In this document: one piece after another, positions 57,958 through 64,000 of the stretch
Numbering within the stretch: position 1 is the first letter of the stretch
Layout of the letters: each line of letters opens with the position of its first letter
NCBI RefSeq assembly: GCF_022387135.1
Contig: NZ_CP092462.1
Span: 2,046,001 to 2,110,000 of the forward strand
Direction: 5' to 3'
DNA: 64,000 nucleotides
Source: Comamonas sp. B21-038
GTDB taxonomy: Bacteria; Pseudomonadota; Gammaproteobacteria; Burkholderiales; Burkholderiaceae_C
Translations under genes and position numbers: made by a program
Notes under the pieces: generated by a model
Told to the model about the DNA's origin: nothing
Database searches by the model: none
Seen by the model: only the letters and a program-made list of their open reading frames with translations

Positions 57958-58341
57958 ATGTGGAACGTTCTTGGCATATCGATTGGCGCCTGCCTGGGCG
58001 CGCTGGCACGCTGGCAGTTGGGCCGCTGGCTCAACCAGCCCCATGCCCTGCTGCCGTGGGGCACCCTGGCGGCCAACCTGGTCGGCGGCTACGCCATTGG
58101 TTTGCTGGTGGCCCTGTTCCAGAACTCCCCCGGCATCGACCCGGTCTGGCGCCTGGTGCTGATCACCGGATTTCTGGGTGCACTCACGACTTTTTCCAGC
58201 TTCTCCGCCGAGACGGTGTCCATGCTGCAGGCGCAGCGCTATGGTCTGGCGCTGCTGCAGTGCAGCCTGCATCTGCTCGGTTCGCTGGCGTTGACGGCCC
58301 TGGGGCTGGCCACCGGCCAAGCCCTCTGGGGTGGGCGCTGA
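57958..58341 (+). CDS. fluC: Fluoride channel FluC (CrcB)
   Basis: FluC exports fluoride as a dual-topology dimer in the inner membrane. The 127-residue protein has four hydrophobic segments and the family motifs GISIGACLGALARWQLGRWL, TLAANLVGGYAIGLLVAL and ITGFLGALTTFSSFSAETV. There is no fluoride riboswitch-like sequence in the 69 bases upstream and no obvious ribosome-binding site. It follows the M14-type gene on the same strand. Confidence 0.95.
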   Translation: MWNVLGISIGACLGALARWQLGRWLNQPHALLPWGTLAANLVGGYAIGLLVALFQNSPGIDPVWRLVLITGFLGALTTFSSFSAETVSMLQAQRYGLALLQCSLHLLGSLALTALGLATGQALWGGR

Positions 58342-58486
58342 ACGACTTTTTTCAACGCATTGCCCCAAGCGCATGCCCAAAACGCTCTATATTCAGTAGC
58401 AGCACAGGCCCCGCTTGTGCTGCTCGTGTTTTTTGTGACCGCTGGTGCCTGCCCCGGCGCCGGCATTGTGAAAGCTGGAGAAGACC

Positions 58487-59350
58487 ATGGACGCCAACAC
58501 CCAACTCGACGAACAAGTCATGGCGCATGACTGGAACCTGTTCGGCGCCGACATGCCGCCCGAGCAAGCCGCCAAACGCGATTCATACCGCCTGGCCTTT
58601 GCCGATCCGGAGTTTCTGAGCCGCCGCGAAACCCGCTCGATCCGCTTTCAGCTGGAGATGCTCAAACCCGACCTGGAGCTCACCGCCCAGGGCATCAACA
58701 ACACCGTGGTGGTGTTTGGCAGTGCGCGTTTCGTAGCCCCCGAAGAGGCGGAGGTACTGCTGGCCGCTGCCCAGGCCCAGGGCGATGCGCAGGCGATAGC
58801 TGTGGCGCAGCGCGCCATGGCGACCAGCCGCTACTACGATGCGGCGCGCCGTTTTGCACGCCTGGTCGCCAAGTTCAGCGAAACCCAGAAGCTCGAGGAC
58901 CGCCTCTACATCTGCACCGGCGGCGGCCCCGGCATCATGGAAGCCGCCAACCGGGGCGCCTCCGAAGAGCATGCACCCAATGTCGGCATGAACATCACGT
59001 TGCCCCACGAGCAGTCGGGCAACCGCTACATCACGCCGGCGCTGTGCTTCAAGTTCCACTACTTTGCGCTGCGCAAGATGCACCTGATGATGCGTGCACG
59101 CGCCCTGGTGGTGTTCCCAGGCGGCTTTGGCACGATGGATGAACTGTTCGAAGTGCTGACCCTGGTGCAGACCCACAAGGCCAAGGGTGTGCCGATTGTG
59201 CTGTTTGGCGTGGACTTCTGGTCGCGCATGCTCAACTTCGACGTGATGATCGAATACGGCACCATCTCACCCGAGAACGTCAAGCTGTTCCACATCACCG
59301 ACGATGTACATGAGGCCTGCCGCATCATCCAGGCCTACTACCAGCGCTAA
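58487..59350 (+). CDS. LOG family protein (lysine decarboxylase-like fold)
   Basis: This 287-residue protein belongs to the LOG family (cytokinin riboside 5'-monophosphate phosphoribohydrolase-like) often mislabelled lysine decarboxylase. The signature is complete: GGGPGIMEAANRGASEE and VVFPGGFGTMDELFEVLTL (PGGxGTxxE). VVVFGSARFVAPEE is the nucleotide-binding start. Related bacterial enzymes cleave nucleoside monophosphates; its substrate here is unknown. GGAG lies ten bases before the ATG. A terminator hairpin follows 20 bases after the stop. Confidence 0.92.
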   Translation: MDANTQLDEQVMAHDWNLFGADMPPEQAAKRDSYRLAFADPEFLSRRETRSIRFQLEMLKPDLELTAQGINNTVVVFGSARFVAPEEAEVLLAAAQAQGDAQAIAVAQRAMATSRYYDAARRFARLVAKFSETQKLEDRLYICTGGGPGIMEAANRGASEEHAPNVGMNITLPHEQSGNRYITPALCFKFHYFALRKMHLMMRARALVVFPGGFGTMDELFEVLTLVQTHKAKGVPIVLFGVDFWSRMLNFDVMIEYGTISPENVKLFHITDDVHEACRIIQAYYQR

Positions 59351-59368
59351 GGCAGCGTTCGGCCCCTT

Positions 59369-59412
59369 AAAAAAACCGCCCCTGGCCATGCAGCCAGGAG
59401 CGGTTTTGCTTT
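59369..59412. terminator. Bidirectional intrinsic terminator
   Basis: AAAACCGC-C-CCTGGC and GCCAGG-A-GCGGTTTT form a long stem with one mismatch around CATGCA, with A and T tracts on both sides. It lies between the LOG gene (plus) and livF (minus). Confidence 0.9.
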
Positions 59413-59442
59413 GTGCAGCGGCAGCCTCTGCCGCCGCACCCA

Positions 59443-60153
59443 TCAGCCGCCCAGGTACGCCTTGCGGATGTCCTGGTTGCGCAGCAGGTTGACCCCGGTG
59501 TCTTCCAAGGTGACCTTGCCGGTCTCCAGCACATAGCCACGGTCGGCGATCTGCAGCGCCTGGTTGGCATTTTGCTCCACCAGGAACACAGTCACGCCCT
59601 GCTCGCGCACGGCCTTGATGATCTCGAAGATCTGCGCAATGATCAGCGGCGCCAGGCCCAACGTGGGCTCATCGAGCAGCAGCAGGCGCGGCTTGCTCAT
59701 CAGCGCCCGGCCAATGGCCAGCATCTGCTGCTCCCCCCCGGACATCGTGCCGGCACGCTGGTCGGCACGCTCCTTGAGGCGGGGAAACAGACCATAGACA
59801 TAGTCGATGCCGTGGGCGATCTCCTGCTTGTTCAAGAAGAACGCGCCCATCTGCAGGTTCTCCATGACCGTCAGATCCTTGAACACACGGCGGCCTTCGG
59901 GCGATATCGCAATGCCCTTGCGCATGATCAGGTGAGACGACTGCCCCACCAGCTCTTCGCCCTCGAACCTGATCGAGCCGGTGGTCGCGCAGGGATTGCC
60001 GCAGACGCTCATCAACAACGTGGTCTTGCCCGCGCCATTGCTGCCGATCAGCGAGACGATCTCTCCCTCATTGACATGCAGACTCACATCATTGACTGCA
60101 CAGATCGCACCGTAATGCGTGCTGATATTCTTGATTTCCAACATCGGCTGCAT
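59443..60153 (-). CDS. livF: LivF, branched-chain amino acid ABC transporter ATP-binding protein
   Basis: LivF is one of the two ATPases of the branched-chain amino acid importer. The 236-residue protein has Walker A GSNGAGKTTL, signature MSGGEQQMLAIGRAL, Walker B LLLLDEPTLGLAP, and H-loop FLVEQNANQAL, with a family-typical short C-terminus (YLGG). It is the last gene of the livH-livM-livG-livF unit; its ATG overlaps the livG stop by one base. Confidence 0.96.
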   Translation of the reverse strand: MQPMLEIKNISTHYGAICAVNDVSLHVNEGEIVSLIGSNGAGKTTLLMSVCGNPCATTGSIRFEGEELVGQSSHLIMRKGIAISPEGRRVFKDLTVMENLQMGAFFLNKQEIAHGIDYVYGLFPRLKERADQRAGTMSGGEQQMLAIGRALMSKPRLLLLDEPTLGLAPLIIAQIFEIIKAVREQGVTVFLVEQNANQALQIADRGYVLETGKVTLEDTGVNLLRNQDIRKAYLGG

Positions 60154-60920
60154 CAGGACTCTCCCAGGTACGCCTTGATCACGCGTTCGTCATTGCGAAT
60201 GACCTCCGGCACCCCCAGTGCGATCGGCTTGCCATACTCCATCACCAGGATGCGCTCGGACACCCCCATCACCAGGCTCATGTCGTGCTCGATCAGCAAC
60301 ACGGTCACACCGTACTCCTTGCGCAAGCGGTCGATGAGGTGCTGGAGCTCCACTTTCTCCTGCGGGTTGAGGCCGGCGGCCGGCTCATCGAGCATCAGCA
60401 GCTTGGGCTTGGTGATCATGCAACGCGCGATCTCCAGCCGGCGCTGGTGGCCATAGGCCAGGTTGCCCGCTTCGCGGTTGGTGAAGGCACGCAGGCCCAT
60501 CACATCCAGCCAGTGCGCAGCTTGCTGCTTGGCGTTCTCTTCCGCTTCGCGGTAGGCCTTGGTCTTGAACAGACCCGACAGCAGGTTGCGCTTGATCTGC
60601 TGGTGCTGCGCAACCAGCAGGTTTTCCAGCACCGTCATGCCTTTGAACAGGCGCACGTTCTGGAACGTACGCACCACGCCATGGTTGGCGACCTCATGGC
60701 TGGCCAGGCCGGCAATCGATTGCCCGCCCAGCGAGACCGTACCGGCCGTCGGCTTGTAGAAGCCGCTGATGCAGTTGAACACCGTGGTCTTTCCCGCACC
60801 ATTGGGGCCGATGATGGCGAACACCTCCTGCGGCTTGACATCGAGTGCGACCTGGTCGACTGCGAGCAAGCCACCAAAGCGCATGCACAGGCCTTCCACC
60901 TTCAAGATGCTTTGACTCAT
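60153..60920 (-). CDS. livG: LivG, branched-chain amino acid ABC transporter ATP-binding protein
   Basis: LivG is the partner ATPase of LivF. The 255-residue protein has Walker A GPNGAGKTTVFNCISGFYKP, signature LAYGHQRRLEIARCM, Walker B LLMLDEPAAGLNP and H-loop LLIEHDMSLVMGVSERILV. The signature is LAYGHQRR instead of LSGGQ, as is normal for LivG. The start at the ATG 60920 has GGAG eight bases upstream; a GTG two codons earlier is an alternative. It is 37 bases after livM. Confidence 0.96.
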   Translation of the reverse strand: MSQSILKVEGLCMRFGGLLAVDQVALDVKPQEVFAIIGPNGAGKTTVFNCISGFYKPTAGTVSLGGQSIAGLASHEVANHGVVRTFQNVRLFKGMTVLENLLVAQHQQIKRNLLSGLFKTKAYREAEENAKQQAAHWLDVMGLRAFTNREAGNLAYGHQRRLEIARCMITKPKLLMLDEPAAGLNPQEKVELQHLIDRLRKEYGVTVLLIEHDMSLVMGVSERILVMEYGKPIALGVPEVIRNDERVIKAYLGES

Positions 60921-60957
60921 AAACACTTCTCCCTGTTTGCGTTTTCCGTGTTTACGG

Positions 60958-62187
60958 TCATTGCTTCAACTCTTCGTGGTAGCGCTTCATCGGGAACAAG
61001 CCCTGCGGACGCCAGACCATCATCAAGATCATCACCAGGCCGAAAATCAGCATGCGGTATTCCGAGAACTCACGTGCGAGCTCCGGCAGCACCGTGATCA
61101 GGATCGCAGCCACGACCACGCCAATCTGCGAGCCCATGCCGCCCAGCACCACGATGGCCAAGATCAGGGCCGACTCGATGAAACTGAACGACTCGGGGCT
61201 GACAATGCCTTGCCGCGCTGCAAAAAATGCACCGCCAAAGCCTGCAAACATGGCACCCAAGGTAAAAGCGGAGAGCTTGATCTTGGTGGGGTTCATGCCC
61301 AGCGAACGGCAAGCCACTTCGTCCTCACGCAGTGCTTCCCAGGCGCGGCCGATCGGCATGCGAATCAAGCGGTTGCTGATCCACAAGGTGACCAGCGCCA
61401 GGCACAGCGCCAGCAGGTAGAGGAAGATCACCATGTGCATGGTGTTGAACTCGATACCCATCAGTTGCTGCAAGGTCTGCGCACCCTCTTGCGAGGCGGT
61501 ACGCGTCAGCTCAAAGCCGAACAACGTCGGTTTGGGAATGCCCGAGATACCGTCCGGCCCGCCGGTGACATCCACCAGGTTGACCAGCAGCAGGCGAATG
61601 ATTTCGCCAAAGCCCAAGGTCACGATTGCCAGGTAATCGCCACGCAGACGGAGCACCGGAAAGCCCAGCAAGAAGCCGAACAACGCGGCGGCGGCGCCGG
61701 ACAGCGGCAACGCTTCCCAGAACGACCAGCCGGCCCAGTGGAACAGCAAGGCATAGGTGTAGGCACCCACCGCGTAGAAGCCGACAAAGCCCAGGTCAAG
61801 CAGACCGGCAAAGCCCACCACGATGTTCAGGCCCAGGCCGAGCATCACGTAGATCAGCGCCAAGGTGGCAATGTCCACCGCATTGCGGCCACTGAAAAAC
61901 GGCCAGGCAATGGCCGCGACAATCACCAGCCACAGCAGGGTCATCCGCATGCGGGCGCTGACCTCGGGCAGGCGCGGCGCCTGCACCCGGGCCATATGCT
62001 TGCCCAGCAGCGGCTTGATCAGCTGCAGCACCAGCACAATCACAAAGCCCCAGATCACCAGATTCCAGTGCGGCTCAATGTAGTTCTGGCCGCCCTTGCG
62101 CTCCAAGTGCAGGCCGAAGATGGGAACCACCACCAAAGCGGCCAGCACGGCCGAGATGATGGCGTTCTTGAAGTTCGCTTTCATCAT
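60958..62187 (-). CDS. livM: LivM, branched-chain amino acid ABC transporter permease
   Basis: LivM is an inner-membrane permease of the importer. The 409-residue protein has about ten hydrophobic segments and the LivM signatures [40 protein letters not shown] and [20 protein letters not shown] (EAA-like loop). The N-terminal segment up to residue 80 is longer than in some relatives. The start overlaps the livH stop by one base, with AAGG upstream. MM start: the second ATG (62184) is equally possible. Confidence 0.95.
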   Translation of the reverse strand: MMKANFKNAIISAVLAALVVVPIFGLHLERKGGQNYIEPHWNLVIWGFVIVLVLQLIKPLLGKHMARVQAPRLPEVSARMRMTLLWLVIVAAIAWPFFSGRNAVDIATLALIYVMLGLGLNIVVGFAGLLDLGFVGFYAVGAYTYALLFHWAGWSFWEALPLSGAAAALFGFLLGFPVLRLRGDYLAIVTLGFGEIIRLLLVNLVDVTGGPDGISGIPKPTLFGFELTRTASQEGAQTLQQLMGIEFNTMHMVIFLYLLALCLALVTLWISNRLIRMPIGRAWEALREDEVACRSLGMNPTKIKLSAFTLGAMFAGFGGAFFAARQGIVSPESFSFIESALILAIVVLGGMGSQIGVVVAAILITVLPELAREFSEYRMLIFGLVMILMMVWRPQGLFPMKRYHEELKQ

Positions 62188-63110
62188 CAGACCTTCTCCA
62201 CCTCAGGCTTGCCCAGCAGACCGGTGGGGCGGAACAGCAAAATCAGCACCAGCAGACCAAAAGCAACGATGTCCTTGTATTCCGAAGAGATATAGGCTGC
62301 GGCCATGGTCTCGGCCACACCCAGCAGCACGCCGCCCAGCATCGCCCCCGGAATGCTGCCGATACCGCCAAGCACCGCAGCGGTGAAGGCCTTGATACCG
62401 GCGACAAAGCCGATGTAGGGGTTGAGCTTGCCGATCGCCAGCGCAATCAGCACACCGCCTACAGCCGCCAGCACCGCCCCCAGGATGAAGGTGAATGACA
62501 CGACCTTGTTGGTGTCGATGCCCAACAGGTTGGCCATTTGCATGTCTTGCGAGCAGGCGCGCGATGCGCGGCCCATGCGCGAGTGGCGGATGTAGAAGGT
62601 CAGCGCGGCCATCAGCACCACCGCCACCACAATGATCAAGATGCGGGTGTAAGGCACAAAGACCTCGAAATCACCCATGTGAAAGTTGAATGCACCGGGC
62701 AGCAGCGAGGGCACGGCCATATCGCGTGCGCCCTGCCCCAGGGCTACCCAGTTCTGCAAGAAGATGGACATGCCGATGGCCGAGATCAGCGCCACCAGGC
62801 GCGGGCTGCTGCGCAAGGGCTTGTACGCCACCTGTTCCACCACATAGCCGTAAACACCGGTGAGCACCACTGCAACGAGCAGCATCGCACCGATCACCAC
62901 AAACACCGGCAACCCGCTTTGCGTGCCGATGGCCGACAAGGTCACGAGGCCGATATAGGCCGCAATCATATAAATCTCGCCGTGGGCGAAATTAATCATT
63001 CCGATAATTCCATACACCATCGTGTAGCCAATGGCCACGAGCGCGTAGATCGCGCCCAGGGACAGACCATTGAACAACTGCTGTATGAATTGGGGCAAAA
63101 AATCGTTCAT
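62187..63110 (-). CDS. livH: LivH, branched-chain amino acid ABC transporter permease
   Basis: LivH is the second permease of the importer. The 307-residue protein begins with [20 protein letters not shown] and contains [20 protein letters not shown] and [13 protein letters not shown] (conserved N-terminal membrane segments), [20 protein letters not shown] (EAA-like loop) and [19 protein letters not shown]. An ATG at 63110 is chosen; an upstream TTG at 63125 is possible, with AAAGGAA one base before it. A strong terminator hairpin separates it from the binding-protein gene, so expression may be partly independent. Confidence 0.95.
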   Translation of the reverse strand: MNDFLPQFIQQLFNGLSLGAIYALVAIGYTMVYGIIGMINFAHGEIYMIAAYIGLVTLSAIGTQSGLPVFVVIGAMLLVAVVLTGVYGYVVEQVAYKPLRSSPRLVALISAIGMSIFLQNWVALGQGARDMAVPSLLPGAFNFHMGDFEVFVPYTRILIIVVAVVLMAALTFYIRHSRMGRASRACSQDMQMANLLGIDTNKVVSFTFILGAVLAAVGGVLIALAIGKLNPYIGFVAGIKAFTAAVLGGIGSIPGAMLGGVLLGVAETMAAAYISSEYKDIVAFGLLVLILLFRPTGLLGKPEVEKV

Positions 63111-63152
63111 ACCGTACCAACCCAATTCCTTTGGCGCTTGTGGCCGCCAAAA

Positions 63153-63193
63153 TAAAAAAGCATGGCTCTATGTTTTAGAGCCATGCTTTTGTC
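63153..63193 (-). terminator. Strong terminator-like hairpin between the binding-protein gene and livH
   Basis: On the minus strand AAAAGCATGGCTCTA and TAGAGCCATGCTTTT are perfectly complementary with an AAACA loop, followed by TTATTTT. It lies just after the binding-protein stop and before livH, so it probably limits read-through to the membrane and ATPase genes. Confidence 0.92.
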
Positions 63194-63199
63194 AAACAC

Positions 63200-64000
63200 T
63201 TACTTAGACGCTGGCGACTTGCTGCCATCCTTGTGCCAGTTGAAGACCTGGAAGTCGTAGGACTTCAGGTCGCCCTTGGCATCCCAGGCGAGCTTGCCCA
63301 GCGGGGTGTCGAACGTAGCGGTATGCAGGTGCTTGGCCACCTTGGTGCCATCGTTGCCCACGGCCTTGATCGAGTCAGCGATGACCTGCACGGCGGTGTA
63401 CGAGCCCATCTGGAACGAACCGGAAGGATCGCGCTTCTTGTCCTTGAAGGCCTTGACGATGGCCGCGTTCTTCGGGTTGCCAGCAAAGTCGGCGGGCAGG
63501 GTCACCAGCATGCCTTCAACGGCGGGGCCGGCGATCGCATTGATTTCGGGATTGCCCACGCCTTCAGGGCCCATGATGCGGACCTTCAGGCCCTGCTCTG
63601 CCGATTGGCGCAGCAGCAGCCCCATTTCTGGGTGGTAGCCGCCGTAGTAGACAAAGTCCACACCGGCGCTCTTGAGCTTGGTGATCACGGCCGAGTAGTC
63701 GCTGTCACCGGCGTTGATACCTTCAAACAGCGCAACATTGATGCCGTCAGCCTTGAGCGTATCGCGCACGGCCGTGGCAATGCCCTGGCCGTAGGATTGC
63801 TTGTCATGCAGCACCGCAACCTTCTTGGGCTTGACGGTCTGGGCAATGAACTTGGCAGCAAACGGGCCTTGCTGGTCGTCGCGGCCAATGGTGCGGAAGA
63901 CCGACGTGAAGTTCTTGCCTTCGGTCAGCGCAGGCGAGGTGGCCGAAGGGGTCACGACGACCACACCTTCATTGTTGTAGATCGGTGCTGCAGCGATGGC
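63200..64000 (-). CDS. Branched-chain amino acid ABC transporter substrate-binding protein (5' end outside the window)
   Basis: This is the C-terminal 266 residues of a type I periplasmic binding protein of the LivJ/LivK family; the frame stays open to the right edge, so the start and signal peptide lie beyond 64000. Typical segments include VVVTPSATSPALTEGK, FRTIGRDDQQGPFAAKFI, KVAVLHDKQSYGQGIATAV, DYSAVITKLKSAGVDFVYYG and RIMGPEGVGNPEINAIAGPA. The C-terminus FQVFNWHKDGSKSPASK is normal for the family. It presumably captures leucine, isoleucine or valine (or a related compound) for the LivHMGF proteins encoded just downstream. Confidence 0.93.
   Translation of the reverse strand, partial: AIAAAPIYNNEGVVVVTPSATSPALTEGKNFTSVFRTIGRDDQQGPFAAKFIAQTVKPKKVAVLHDKQSYGQGIATAVRDTLKADGINVALFEGINAGDSDYSAVITKLKSAGVDFVYYGGYHPEMGLLLRQSAEQGLKVRIMGPEGVGNPEINAIAGPAVEGMLVTLPADFAGNPKNAAIVKAFKDKKRDPSGSFQMGSYTAVQVIADSIKAVGNDGTKVAKHLHTATFDTPLGKLAWDAKGDLKSYDFQVFNWHKDGSKSPASK

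Overview
The window is ordinary, gene-dense, GC-rich bacterial chromosome. Gene content and order point to a betaproteobacterium of the family Comamonadaceae (Comamonas or a close relative). The supporting signs are recC-recB-recD on one strand, dnaX-ybaB-recR, pyrG-kdsA-eno-ftsB, a Bug-family (TctC) binding protein, DUF1631 and DUF455 proteins, and a fused MrpA/MrpB. This assignment is inferred from gene families and order, not from a database search. I see no insertion sequence, prophage, integrase, CRISPR array or rRNA.

Layout. 1-7955: recC, recB and the 5' part of recD (minus; recD runs off the left edge), a double-strand-break repair complex. 8043-13074: an orphan Bug-type solute-binding protein, a DUF1631 protein and the ribosome-associated ABC-F protein EttA (minus). 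13329-18361: an RhlE-type DEAD-box helicase, an endonuclease/exonuclease/phosphatase-family protein and an M14 lipoprotein peptidase (plus). 18557-21530: tRNA-Arg(TCT), a CsbD/PRC-barrel stress pair, a small FHA protein and a zinc alcohol dehydrogenase. 21701-26463: dsbB and a complete sulfate ABC importer (binding protein, cysT, cysW, cysA). 26672-33007: a DUF1439 protein, a TRIC-type channel, NADP isocitrate dehydrogenase, a DUF192 protein, an AhpD-like enzyme, an Ldh-family oxidoreductase and coaBC.

33197-38484: pyrG, kdsA, a DUF1330 gene, eno, ftsB and an unrecognised orphan gene. 38506-43776: hslO, a gamma-carbonic anhydrase, a DUF455 ferritin-like protein, an EAL-HDOD protein and an MHS-family transporter. 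44140-47490: recR, ybaB, dnaX. 47643-49307: the SRP 4.5S RNA gene followed by lapA and lapB. 49728-55931: a six-gene Mrp-type Na+/H+ antiporter operon whose first gene carries two one-base frameshifts. 56068-59350: a second M14-type peptidase, fluC/crcB and a LOG-family protein. 59443-64000: a branched-chain amino acid ABC importer (livF, livG, livM, livH and the start-less end of the binding-protein gene) on the minus strand.

I did not find a convincing undescribed biological system. The most notable observations are the paired one-base losses in G runs in the Mrp gene, an A9 slippery site in dnaX followed at once by a -1-frame stop, an intrinsic terminator that swallows the apparent start codon of the next gene, a seven-codon leader ORF that overlaps the start of the M14 lipoprotein gene, and a small orphan protein with a cysteine cluster.
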